The notes under the pieces are model-generated. The model worked only from the letters and a program-made list of their open reading frames with translations, did not search any database and was not told the DNA's origin. Below are positions 53,249-61,889 of a DNA stretch of 64,000 nt, piece by piece. The translations under genes and the position numbers were made by a program. The stretch is from BOG-931 sp963761525 (GTDB lineage Bacteria > Pseudomonadota > Alphaproteobacteria > Rhizobiales > Xanthobacteraceae). The stretch covers positions 1 through 64,000 of the forward strand of contig CAVXHG010000002.1 in the NCBI GenBank assembly GCA_963761525.1, in the 5' to 3' direction. Position 1 is the stretch's first letter. Every line of letters starts with the position of its first letter.

Positions 53249-53707
53249 GTGTCCGAACAGCCGAATTTGGCGTCTTCAAAGACGACCGGTCTAGCCGGCG
53301 GCGACGCGCCGCGTCTCCTTGTTGTTGAGGACGATACGCTTCACCGCATGATGATCTGCCGCGTGGCGGCGAACGCCGGTTACATGCCGGCAGGCGCGGC
53401 AACCTGCGATGAGGCGGTAACGCTCCTGAAAAAAACCGAGTTTGACTGTCTTACGCTCGACCTTTCGTTGGGTGCCCACGACGGCAACGAGCTGTTGCTG
53501 CATCTCTCTGCGACCGGCAGCAACGCCCAAATCATCATCGTCAGCGGTAGCGATGACGATCGGCGTCAGGCGAGCGTGGCGCTTGCCAAGTCGCTCGGCT
53601 TGAATGTCTGGGAGTCGATTGCCAAGCCGATCGATCTGGTCGTGCTGCGTTACTGGCTGGAGCGGCTCAAAACCGAATACATCGCGGCTGCTTCCGTCGC
53701 TGCCTGA
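53249..53707 (+). CDS. Stand-alone receiver-domain protein
   Basis: A 152-residue response-regulator receiver (LLVVEDDTLHRMM, LTLDLSLGAHDG with the phospho-Asp, IIVSGSDDD and the AKPIDL lysine region) with no output domain. The GTG at 53249 was chosen; an in-frame GTG at 53237 is an alternative. It lies about 115 bp downstream of regA on the same strand, so it could intercept phosphate from the RegB kinase or an unlinked kinase. I see no effector evidence. Confidence 0.87.
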   Translation: MSEQPNLASSKTTGLAGGDAPRLLVVEDDTLHRMMICRVAANAGYMPAGAATCDEAVTLLKKTEFDCLTLDLSLGAHDGNELLLHLSATGSNAQIIIVSGSDDDRRQASVALAKSLGLNVWESIAKPIDLVVLRYWLERLKTEYIAAASVAA

Positions 53708-53713
53708 TCAATT

Positions 53714-54193
53714 TCAGATTTCGCCGCCGTAGCGTCCTTGCGGATCGGCAAGAGCCTGCAAGCGCAGCGCCGCGGCATGAGCGAAGCGCAACATCATTGC
53801 TTTGCGTGTCGGCGCCGGCAGCCGATGCTCGGGCGCTTCGCAGACGATTGACGCGCCGAAAGCGTCGGCAACGATCAAGCCGGTATCCTTCGGAAATATT
53901 TCATACGGCACGTCGACGACGGTTGCAAAAAACAGCCGGTCGCAGTGCAGCCGATAATCCATCCATTTATGATCGGCGCGGAAGTCGGCGATTGAAGACT
54001 TGATTTCGACGATGACGATCTCGCCGCCGCCGCCCAGCGCGACCAGATCAGCCCGGCGTCCCGACGGCAGCGGAAATTCGCTCACCACGCAGTAGCCGAG
54101 TGCATGCAGGTGTCGCGCGGTGCCGCGCGCGATCGCCAGCGCCGTTGGTGATTGCCGGCCGTCGATGGGTACCGCGGCGAGGGCAGGCATCAT
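53714..54193 (-). CDS. mmcB: MmcB family DNA repair protein
   Basis: A 159-residue PD-(D/E)XK-like protein. It has the acidic-lysine motif IVEIKSSIADFRADHKW preceded by SGRRADLV, and the C-terminal segment HRLPAPTRKAMMLRFAHAAALR. MmcB is an SOS-linked repair protein in Caulobacter relatives. Its 4-bp overlap with mtnA suggests coupled translation on the minus strand. Confidence 0.93.
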   Translation of the reverse strand: MMPALAAVPIDGRQSPTALAIARGTARHLHALGYCVVSEFPLPSGRRADLVALGGGGEIVIVEIKSSIADFRADHKWMDYRLHCDRLFFATVVDVPYEIFPKDTGLIVADAFGASIVCEAPEHRLPAPTRKAMMLRFAHAAALRLQALADPQGRYGGEI

Positions 54194-55296
54194 CGCGGCG
54201 TTCTCGTCCGGTCGGGAAATGCCGCGGCAAGCGCTTCGCGTGAAGCGTTCAGCACGCCGCGTTCGGTGATCAATCCGGTGATGAGCCGCGCCGGCGTTAC
54301 GTCAAAACCGTAATTCGCCACCGGCGATCCGTCCGGCACGATCCGTACGCTTTCAATGCGGCCGTCGGAGGTCTTGCCGGTCATGTTTGTGACTTCGTCA
54401 GCGCCGCGTTCTTCGATCGGGATTTCAGCAACGCCATCGGCAACATTGAAATCGATCGTCGGTGACGGCAGTCCAACATAGAACGGCACGTTGTTGTCCC
54501 GCGCCGCCAGCGCTTTCAGATAGGTGCCGATCTTGTTGCAAACGTCGCCGTTCGCGGTGACGCGATCGGTGCCGACGATGACCAGATCGACCATGCCGTG
54601 TTGCATCAGATGGCCGCCGGTATTGTCTGCGATGACCGTGTGCGGCACGCCGTGCTTGCCGAGTTCCCAGGCGGTGAGCGACGCGCCCTGATTGCGCGGC
54701 CGGGTTTCGTCAGCGAACACATGAATCGGGATGCCGCTGTCGTGCGCCAAATAGATCGGCGCGGTCGCGGTGCCGACATCGACGGCGGCCAGCCAGCCGG
54801 CATTGCAGTGGGTCAGGATATTGACGCGCTCGCCGGCTTTTTTGCGTGCGGCGATGGCGGCAATGAGCGGCAGCCCGTTGCGGCCGATCGCCGTATTGAT
54901 AGCGATGTCTTCTTCGGCAATTTCGGCGGCGCGGCGATACGCGGCGGCGGCGCGCTCCGCGCGCGGCCGGTTGCGGACCGCGGCCACCATCTCGTCGAGC
55001 GCCCATTTCAGGTTGATCGCGGTCGGCCGCGTGGCGAGCAACGTGGCGTAGGCGCGTTCAAGCCCTTCGTCCGAAGCGTCGGCACGCAGCGCGAGGCTTA
55101 TTCCGTAAGCAGCGGTCGCGCCGATCAAGGGCGCACCGCGGATCACCATGGCGCGGATCGCGTGGGCCACCTCATCGAGCGAGGTGAGCTTTACCGTCGC
55201 GAAACGATGGGGCAGCGCAGTCTGGTCGATCACGCCCACCGACCAGCCATCCGGCTCGAGCCAGATGGTGCGCATTGCCTTGCCGTCAACCTTCAT
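54190..55296 (-). CDS. mtnA: S-methyl-5-thioribose-1-phosphate isomerase
   Basis: This enzyme of methionine salvage isomerises methylthioribose-1-phosphate to the ribulose form. The 368-residue protein has VIRGAPLIGATAAYGI, the catalytic Cys in LTHCNAGWLAAVDVGTA, and the catalytic Asp region VIVGTDRVTANGDVCNKIGTY. The ATG at 55296 was used in preference to a GTG at 55305. It is upstream of mmcB on the same strand. Confidence 0.96.
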   Translation of the reverse strand: MKVDGKAMRTIWLEPDGWSVGVIDQTALPHRFATVKLTSLDEVAHAIRAMVIRGAPLIGATAAYGISLALRADASDEGLERAYATLLATRPTAINLKWALDEMVAAVRNRPRAERAAAAYRRAAEIAEEDIAINTAIGRNGLPLIAAIAARKKAGERVNILTHCNAGWLAAVDVGTATAPIYLAHDSGIPIHVFADETRPRNQGASLTAWELGKHGVPHTVIADNTGGHLMQHGMVDLVIVGTDRVTANGDVCNKIGTYLKALAARDNNVPFYVGLPSPTIDFNVADGVAEIPIEERGADEVTNMTGKTSDGRIESVRIVPDGSPVANYGFDVTPARLITGLITERGVLNASREALAAAFPDRTRTPR

Positions 55297-55406
55297 GGAG
55301 TCCACCTATCAGATTCTGGCAGCCTTTGAAGGTGGAAATTCAGCAGTAACTTGCCAGTGCGGCGCGCATCCCGCAATGTTGTGGACCTTTTCCGCTGGAG
55401 CCGCGC

Positions 55407-56252
55407 ATGGCCGCTATCGATTACGAAGCCGAATACAACAATCGCGCCCGCGTGCCGGATTACGAGGATATTTTCGCGCGATGGGCGCAGGAGGGCGAGC
55501 TTTATCGCGCCGATGCACTCAAGCGCGGACGCGCCGAACTGGGCCTGTCGTATGGCGATACGCCGCGGCAAAATGCCGATCTGTTTATGGCGGATGCCGG
55601 CGAAAGCGCGCCGATCGCGATGTTTATCCACGGCGGCTGGTGGCGTTCGCTGGATCCGTCGCAATTCAGTCAGATGGCGCGCGGTCCCAATGCCCACGGC
55701 GTCAATGTCGCCGTGGTCGGCTACGATTTGTGTCCGAATGTCGGTATTGGCGATATCGTCGAGCAGATGCGCCGGGCCTGCATATTCCTCTGGCAGCGCT
55801 TCGGCCGCCGGCTGTTTGTCTATGGCCACTCCGCCGGTGGGCATCTTGCCGGCGCGATGGTCGCCACCGATTGGGCCGCGCTTTACCCCAAGGCGCCTGC
55901 GGATCTGGTGCCCGTGGGCTATGCGGCCTCCGGCCTGTTCGATCTCAGCCCGCTGGTCGGGATAACACCCAATCAGGACTTCCACCTCACGCCCGAGAGC
56001 GCACGGGCACTATCGCCGGCATTGTGGCCGCTGCCGCCCGGCCGTGTCTTCGACGCCGTCGTTGGCGGGCTGGAGTCGAGCGAGTTCTTGCGGCAAAGCA
56101 AGCTGATCGCACAGGCGTGGCAGAGTGCCGGCAAGACCCGTTACGAGGAAATTCCCGGCAAAAACCACTTCACCGTGATCGATGCCTTTGCCGATCCGCA
56201 AAACGCGATGACCGCGCGCGTCGTCGAACTGGCGCAAAGCGTCAAAGTCTGA
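55407..56252 (+). CDS. Alpha/beta hydrolase (kynurenine formamidase-like esterase)
   Basis: A 281-residue hydrolase of the carboxylesterase/formamidase type. The oxyanion motif is FIHGGWW, the nucleophile elbow YGHSAGGHLAG, and the C-terminal His sits in PGKNHFTVID. It starts a plus-strand stretch that includes the Rieske oxygenase genes, with the short ABM gene inverted between them. It may cleave an amide or ester of an aromatic substrate (inference). Confidence 0.91.
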   Translation: MAAIDYEAEYNNRARVPDYEDIFARWAQEGELYRADALKRGRAELGLSYGDTPRQNADLFMADAGESAPIAMFIHGGWWRSLDPSQFSQMARGPNAHGVNVAVVGYDLCPNVGIGDIVEQMRRACIFLWQRFGRRLFVYGHSAGGHLAGAMVATDWAALYPKAPADLVPVGYAASGLFDLSPLVGITPNQDFHLTPESARALSPALWPLPPGRVFDAVVGGLESSEFLRQSKLIAQAWQSAGKTRYEEIPGKNHFTVIDAFADPQNAMTARVVELAQSVKV

Positions 56253-56262
56253 GCAGCTTTTT

Positions 56263-56631
56263 CTACCCGGTGGCTTTGTTCAGGATTTCGTCCGGCGTCG
56301 AGGACACCACCTCGACGTATTTCGGCACGAACTTGTGGCCTTCGATATATTTGATGAATTCGGGTTTGATCTCGTTGGCGAGGATCTTGCGGATCTTGGC
56401 GTGTTCCTCGATGTCGGACCATTCGGCGATCAGAAAGAAACGCTGCGGATCCTCGGTGTCGCGGCACAGCACGCCGTCCTTCACTTGCGCGGAAGATTTG
56501 TGCATTGGGTTGCCGTCGGAATAGTCAAACTCTTCGAACAAGCGGATAAATTCGTCTTCCTTGCCCTCCATCACGCGGAAATCGTAGATGTGAAGGTAGT
56601 TGCCACGGGTCGCGAGCGGCTCCTGCGCCAT
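56263..56631 (-). CDS. Small ABM/dimeric alpha-beta barrel protein
   Basis: A 122-residue protein of the antibiotic-biosynthesis-monooxygenase-like fold (IYDFRVMEGKEDEFIRLFEEFD, then FFLIAEWSDIEEHAKIRKI). These usually act as cofactor-free oxygenases or isomerases on aromatic compounds, or as small metal-free stress proteins. The ATG at 56631 is chosen because the upstream extension is Arg-rich and not family-like. It is inverted between the hydrolase and Rieske genes. Confidence 0.82.
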   Translation of the reverse strand: MAQEPLATRGNYLHIYDFRVMEGKEDEFIRLFEEFDYSDGNPMHKSSAQVKDGVLCRDTEDPQRFFLIAEWSDIEEHAKIRKILANEIKPEFIKYIEGHKFVPKYVEVVSSTPDEILNKATG

Positions 56632-56738
56632 GATCCTGTTCCTCTGCGGTTTTCGAAAGCGTACGCCGCGTCCCGGCACCGTGCAATCGAGGCGGAGTTC
56701 GGCTATGCTCCAGACGCCGGTTTCGCGAGGCGATGCGC

Positions 56739-57980
56739 ATGGCACTGCAAATCAAGAACGACAACTATGTATGGCCGGATGACGATCTCTCGATCATTCC
56801 GGATTGGGTCTACACCGACCAGGCGGTCTATGAGCGGGAAGTAGACCGCATCTTCCACGGCCCGACCTGGAACTATGTTGCGCTCGAGGCTGAGATTCCA
56901 AATCCGGGCGATTACGTCCGCTCCAATGTCGGGCCGACGCCGATCGTGGTGGCACGCGCGCGCGACGGATCAATCAACGCCTTCGAAAATCGCTGCGTCC
57001 ACCGCGCTGCGGAGTTTTGCCGTGAGCTAAGTGGCACGGCGAACGAGTTCGTCTGCCCCTATCATCAGTGGACCTACGACCTGAAAGGCAGCCTGATCGG
57101 CGTTCCGTTCCGCCGCGGCGTCGCCGGCAAGGGTGGCATGCCGGCGGATTTCAAGATGCAGGAGCACAATCCGCGCAAGCTCGCGGTGACGAGCCATCGC
57201 GGCGTGGTGTTCGCGTCCTACTCCGACAGCATGGAATCGTTCGCCGATTATCTCGGGCCGGAAGTCTTAAGCGAATTCGAGGCGACGTTCGATGGCCGCA
57301 AGTTGCGCGTGCTCGGCCATTACCGGCATTCGCTGCCCGGTAACTGGAAGCTTTACCACGAGAATCTGAAAGACCCGTACCACGCCACGCTGCTGCACTC
57401 GTTCCTGGTGAACTTTGGCCTGCTCGTTGTCGGCAACCGCTCGCAAATGCTGGCCGACAAAAGCGGGCGGCACGGGGTGATGGCGTCGGCGAAGTCGGAC
57501 AAGGCGGTTTCCGGCGATGCCAAGAAGGAGATGCGCGCTTTCAAGGAAGGCATGACGCTCCATGAAAAGCGCTTCATGACTTTCATCGAGGAGTTCGACA
57601 GCCCCTGGTCGGTGACCATGTCGACGATCTGGCCGAATCTGATCGTGCAGCGGGAAATGAACACGCTCGGCGTGCGCCAGATCGTGCCGACCGGCCCGCA
57701 TGAGTTCATCATGAAGTGGACCATGTTCGGTTTCGAAGGCGACGACGAAGAGATGACCCGGCATCGGCTGCGCCAGGGCAATCTGATGGGACCGGCGGGC
57801 TTCCTCGGTCTCGAAGACAACGAGGCGATCAAATTTGTTCAGGACGGCATGCAGCACGTGCCGAACGGCCAGCATCTGGTGAAGCTCGATCCGGCGCACA
57901 CGGGAACCGCGGACACGCTGATTTCGGAGTCAGTGATCCGTGCGATGTATCAGCACTGGCGCGAAGCGATGGATTTGTAA
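56739..57980 (+). CDS. Rieske aromatic-ring-hydroxylating oxygenase, large subunit
   Basis: A 413-residue catalytic subunit. The Rieske [2Fe-2S] motif is CVHRAAEFCRE with CPYHQW. The mononuclear iron motif is NLKDPYHATLLH, with the Asp/His/His ligand set. A conserved bridging Asp lies before the iron-binding His. The ATG at 56739 is placed after GAGGCG at good spacing. The small-subunit gene follows after 11 bp. No ferredoxin or reductase gene lies in the window, so electron supply must come from elsewhere. It resembles salicylate/anthranilate-type oxygenases, but substrate is not proven. Confidence 0.93.
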   Translation: MALQIKNDNYVWPDDDLSIIPDWVYTDQAVYEREVDRIFHGPTWNYVALEAEIPNPGDYVRSNVGPTPIVVARARDGSINAFENRCVHRAAEFCRELSGTANEFVCPYHQWTYDLKGSLIGVPFRRGVAGKGGMPADFKMQEHNPRKLAVTSHRGVVFASYSDSMESFADYLGPEVLSEFEATFDGRKLRVLGHYRHSLPGNWKLYHENLKDPYHATLLHSFLVNFGLLVVGNRSQMLADKSGRHGVMASAKSDKAVSGDAKKEMRAFKEGMTLHEKRFMTFIEEFDSPWSVTMSTIWPNLIVQREMNTLGVRQIVPTGPHEFIMKWTMFGFEGDDEEMTRHRLRQGNLMGPAGFLGLEDNEAIKFVQDGMQHVPNGQHLVKLDPAHTGTADTLISESVIRAMYQHWREAMDL

Positions 57981-57991
57981 GGCGGCACGGC

Positions 57992-58507
57992 ATGCTCGAT
58001 TCGCGCAATGACGCAGTCAACGACCGGCGCATCGAAGCGCTGTTGTTGCACCGTGAGATCGAAGAATTCAACAACACCTACGCCGCGGCGCTTGATGAAA
58101 ATCGGCTCGTTGATTGGGCAGAGATGTTCACCGATGACGGCTTCTATGTCGTGATCTCGCGCGAGAATGCCGACCGCAACATGCCGGTCGGACTGATCTA
58201 TTGCGAGAACAAGGGCATGCTGCTTGACCGCGCCAATGCGATGAAGACCGAAATGTTCGCGCCGCGCTATCTGCGTCACATCGTCGGTAATTTGCAGGTG
58301 CTTGGCGAGGAGCCGAACGGCGACATCCGCGCCCGCGCCAACTATGTCGTCATCCAGGTTTTGTTTGACCGGCCGGACGCCAAGATGCACCAGGTCGGCG
58401 TCTACTACGACAAATTTCGCCGGGTCGGCGATCAGCTTAAGCTTGCCGAACGCCGCTGCGTTTACGACAACCTTCTGGTCGATAACGCGCTGTGTCTGCC
58501 GGTATGA
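57992..58507 (+). CDS. Ring-hydroxylating oxygenase, small subunit
   Basis: A 171-residue NTF2-fold beta subunit with EIEEFNNTYAAALDENRLVDWAEMFTDDGFYVV and RCVYDNLLVDNALCLPV. It has a structural role in alpha3beta3 oxygenases. The ATG at 57992 follows the large-subunit stop by 11 bp. It is the last plus-strand gene before the convergent EamA transporter, with a palindromic repeat in between. Confidence 0.92.
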   Translation: MLDSRNDAVNDRRIEALLLHREIEEFNNTYAAALDENRLVDWAEMFTDDGFYVVISRENADRNMPVGLIYCENKGMLLDRANAMKTEMFAPRYLRHIVGNLQVLGEEPNGDIRARANYVVIQVLFDRPDAKMHQVGVYYDKFRRVGDQLKLAERRCVYDNLLVDNALCLPV

Positions 58508-58529
58508 GTGTGGTCTAGATTTCCAGTTG

Positions 58530-58605
58530 GAGCATGATCTTTTCGGAAAACCGGAAGTCCACCCACGGATCAAGTCCGAGGGCAAGGCATTTCCGGATCA
58601 TGCTC
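58530..58605. repeat. Palindromic repeat, copy 3
   Basis: Ends GAGCATGATC and GATCATGCTC are exact inverted repeats. Inside is the shared CTTTTCGGAAAACCGGAAG segment. It carries an extra CAAGTCCGAGGGCAAGGCA stretch relative to the copy at 4881. It directly abuts the EamA stop codon and may serve as a bidirectional transcription-end structure. Confidence 0.75.
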
Positions 58606-59534
58606 TAAGTCGCCTGCGGTGCTTCTTTCGGCGTTGGCGCCTGGGGCGAAAGCAGGACGCAGGCCGACGCGGCGAATATCAGCGCAAAGCCCATGACGTC
58701 GGCGATCGTCAAGCGTTCGCCCAGCAGAATCATCGACATGACCACGCCGACGACCGGTACGCTGAGCACGCCAAGTGATGCGGTGCTGGCCGGCAGCCGC
58801 CGGACGATGGCGAACCACAGACCATAAGCGATACCAGTTCCCATCATGCCTGAGAGGATCATCGCCGACAGCGCCTTGATGTGCGCGCCGCTGTAGCTGA
58901 CTCCGCCCTGGTAAAGCAGCGTGAATCCGGCAACGACGAAGAACGCGATCACGAGTTGCCACACCGCGACGCCCACCGGATCGGCGTCGATATGCGCCCA
59001 TTTCAGATAAACCGTGCCGCCCGCCCAACTGATCGCGGCGACGATGGTCAACACAACACCAAGCGGTACGCCGTTCGCGGTCAGCGGATAAATCAGGATC
59101 GTGAGGCCGGCTACGCAGAGAACGAGAGCAATGGTCTGCATGCGCGTCAGGTGTTCGCCCAGAAAAATCCAGGCCAGCACAACCGACCAGATCGGCATGG
59201 TGTAGGCGAGGATCGACACTCGCGATGTCGTTGTGGCCATTTGCCCGAATGCGGTGAGCAACGGGAAGGCGACGATATTCAACATCGACGCCGCAAACAC
59301 ATGTCCCCAGGTGCGAAGGTTCGGGATCCGAAAGCTGCGCCGCGTAACCACGCAGACCGCGGCCAGCGTCAGCGTTCCAAATGCGTAGGTGCCGGTGCGC
59401 ATGCTGAGCGGGTCGATCTCGGTCAGCGCAATCTTGATAATCGGCCAGGTCGTGCCCCAGATCAGGCACAACAGGACCAGCATCACCCGCGCTCCGGTGT
59501 CGGCGCCGGCTTTGACGGGTTCCGGGTTTCTCAC
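58605..59534 (-). CDS. EamA/DMT-superfamily transporter
   Basis: A 309-residue inner-membrane protein with about ten helices in two EamA repeats (WGTTWPIIKIAL near the start; WAGGTVYLKWAHIDADP opening the second half). Such proteins export or import amino acids and small metabolites. It lies on the same strand as the deacetylase-fold and MFS genes, with a gap of 7 bp, which suggests a transport and degradation unit with them. Confidence 0.91.
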   Translation of the reverse strand: MRNPEPVKAGADTGARVMLVLLCLIWGTTWPIIKIALTEIDPLSMRTGTYAFGTLTLAAVCVVTRRSFRIPNLRTWGHVFAASMLNIVAFPLLTAFGQMATTTSRVSILAYTMPIWSVVLAWIFLGEHLTRMQTIALVLCVAGLTILIYPLTANGVPLGVVLTIVAAISWAGGTVYLKWAHIDADPVGVAVWQLVIAFFVVAGFTLLYQGGVSYSGAHIKALSAMILSGMMGTGIAYGLWFAIVRRLPASTASLGVLSVPVVGVVMSMILLGERLTIADVMGFALIFAASACVLLSPQAPTPKEAPQAT

Positions 59535-59541
59535 TGGCTTC

Positions 59542-60492
59542 TCAAGGCTGCTTCGGTCCGACGCTCAGATACCAATCGAGGATCTGCTCGCCTGTCCAGA
59601 ACAGCACATCCTGTTTCTTGCGGATGTGCTCGATGGCGCGGCGGAAATATTTCAAGCGGTGCGGCGCGCCCATGATGTAGGGATGGACGACCAACGCCAT
59701 GATGCGTGCCGAATCATTTGAATCCGCATAGATCTGCTCGAACTGGTCGACGGCCCGCTCGTAATATTCCGGCGCCTCATGATGCTGGATCAGCATCATC
59801 GCGACGTCGTTGCATTCCTGCGTGTAAGGAATGTTGACGATGGGCTTATCGCGCGTCTTCAACCACACCGGCTGATCATCGAGCACCCAGTCGGCCACAT
59901 AGTCGTAGCCCTCCTCGATCAAAAGATCGGGCGTTTCCCAGGTTTCGGTCAGTCCGGGGCCGAGCCAGCCGCGCGGCGGCTTACCGGTCGCCTTGAGAAT
60001 GAGCTCACGTGTCTTGCGGATATCGGCGCGCTCGTTCGGCACCTTCTGCATGCTGCGCTGGCTGAAGCCGTGCCCGATGAATTCCCATTTGCGTTCGAGA
60101 GCGGCCCGCACGATCGGCGGATAGGCGGCGATCGCCGAGCCGTTGATGGCGAGCACGCCGGGAATCGCGAACTCGTCGAAAACCTTGATGAAACGCCAGA
60201 AGCCGACACGGTTGCCGTATTCGTGCCAGGCCCAGTTCGGCACGTCGGGCATCGGCGAGCCGCCGGCTGGCGGCGTCAGCACGGTGCGCGGCATCGTCTC
60301 GGTCGGATCCCATTCTTCGACATTGACGATCACCCACACGGCCATGCGGGCGCCATTCGGCAGCTTGAGCGGCGCGCGTTCGGTAATCGGCACATAGCTG
60401 ATGCGGTCGGTCGGCAACATCGGCTGCTTCGCCGTGCGTTTCTTCGCCGCCGGCTTGCTGGCCGGTTTGGTTTTGACGGGCCGTTTGGTCAT
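59542..60492 (-). CDS. Polysaccharide-deacetylase-fold hydrolase (PuuE-like)
   Basis: A 316-residue protein of the NodB fold. A Lys-rich leader is followed by LPNGARMAVWVIVNVEEWDP. It has GHGFSQRSMQKVP, PRGWLGPGLTETWETPDLL and HPYIMGAPHRLKYF motifs. It lacks a signal peptide. It resembles the hydrolase at 33768 in overall organisation and was probably recruited for a cyclic amide or similar C-N hydrolysis in this catabolic group (inference). It overlaps the MFS gene upstream by ATGA. Confidence 0.88.
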   Translation of the reverse strand: MTKRPVKTKPASKPAAKKRTAKQPMLPTDRISYVPITERAPLKLPNGARMAVWVIVNVEEWDPTETMPRTVLTPPAGGSPMPDVPNWAWHEYGNRVGFWRFIKVFDEFAIPGVLAINGSAIAAYPPIVRAALERKWEFIGHGFSQRSMQKVPNERADIRKTRELILKATGKPPRGWLGPGLTETWETPDLLIEEGYDYVADWVLDDQPVWLKTRDKPIVNIPYTQECNDVAMMLIQHHEAPEYYERAVDQFEQIYADSNDSARIMALVVHPYIMGAPHRLKYFRRAIEHIRKKQDVLFWTGEQILDWYLSVGPKQP

Positions 60493-61713
60493 GACGAAAC
60501 TATGCCTCTTTCACTTGGTGTCGGGTAGCGCGCGGCGACGACGCCGAGCACGGTGAGCGCAATCGCACAGATGCAAAGCGGCACGAATGCGGACCAGGGC
60601 TTGCCGGTTGCGTCCCATAGCGCGCCACTAATGGTCGGAACCAGGATCGCCGTGGTGTAGCTGATGGTGAACATGCCCGCACTGGTTCGCGGCAGATCCG
60701 CGGCCGTGCTCAGAACCGGTGGCAACGCCAGAATGGCGGTCAAAGTGATCGCGGTGGTCGTGCCGATCAGCGCCGCACAGATGTTGATGACGATGTCCGA
60801 TCGCGAGAAGATGAGGCCAACGAACGCGAGCAACAGCAGCGGTCCAAACCATATGAAAGGCCACGCGCGCCGCTGCAATCGCTTGGACAGAAACAGCAAC
60901 AGGAACGGCGCCACGATCTGCGCGCCGTTGAGCCAGCCCAGCGCGGAACCGAGCAAAGCCGATTTGCCTTCGCTGCCGAGGTAGTCGCCAAGAAACGCGT
61001 TGGTGGTAAAGAACGGGCTATTGTTGCTGCCGAAAGTTATCCCAAGCAGCCAAACCAGCGGATTCTTGAAATCCGGCCACCAGCGGCCGCCGATTTTTGT
61101 CGCGCTGCCGGAATGCGTATCGTCCTTCGGGCTGAGCAGCAGGAAGACTGGAACGATCAGCAGCGCCATCACCGCCCAAAAGACGAGATCGAGCCGCCAC
61201 GATCCGCCGACCAAGCGGCAGCACCAGCGGGATGGTCAAAGCCGCGCTGAACATCGAGCCGATCAGCATGCCCCCGGTATAGGAAATCGTGCCGAGCGCG
61301 ATGCGGCTCGGCAGCCACTCGCGCACCAGCGTCGGTAAACCCGGTTGCATCAGCGCGATACCGAAACCGGTTACGATCGATGCTGCGTAAAGCGTCCAGA
61401 CATCGATCGCCAGCCCGCGACTGGCACTGGCGAAGGCGGCGAAGATCATGCCGAACACAACCGCGCTGCGCGTACCAATCCGCGAAATCAGCAGCGATCC
61501 GGGCACCGCGGCGATCGCAAACATCGCAAGCGGCAACCCGATCAGGAGTTCGATCTGGGTCTCCGACATGTGCAGCTCGTTGTGCACCAGCGGAATCACC
61601 GGCGGCATGGCGAGGATGCTCATGCGCATGGCGACTCCGGCGAGCCAGAGCGCGAACATGAATCGGATGAGACGGCCGGTCGTGAGGCCGTCCCGACTTT
61701 CAACGGATGACAT
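60489..61713 (-). pseudogene. MFS transporter, one frameshift
   Basis: Two overlapping frames join to a normal major facilitator of about 410 residues. The first half (LIGLPLAMFAIAAVPGSLL, ISRIGTRSAVVFG) covers helices 1-5 and the second half begins VGGSWRLDLVFWAVMALL. An extra base near 61212 shifts the frame between helix 5-6. The family resembles CynX/NimT transporters of cyanate or nitroimidazole-like small molecules. The start used is the ATG at 61713; 61758 is an alternative. Its stop overlaps the deacetylase-fold gene, so they form an operon. A single correction would restore it. Confidence 0.83.
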
Positions 61714-61889
61714 CGAAGAGATTACCCGGCGTGGCGCGCTAACCTGCATGACCGGCAAGAGTCGCGCAAGAAGCGGGATGATGCAGAATTGTCAGTGCCT
61801 TTCTGCGTTTTATGGCGGCAACGCAGCGACATGAGATGTGTGGAGAAATATCGCTTTTATTTATCCAAGAACAAAAATAGAACGGTGCA

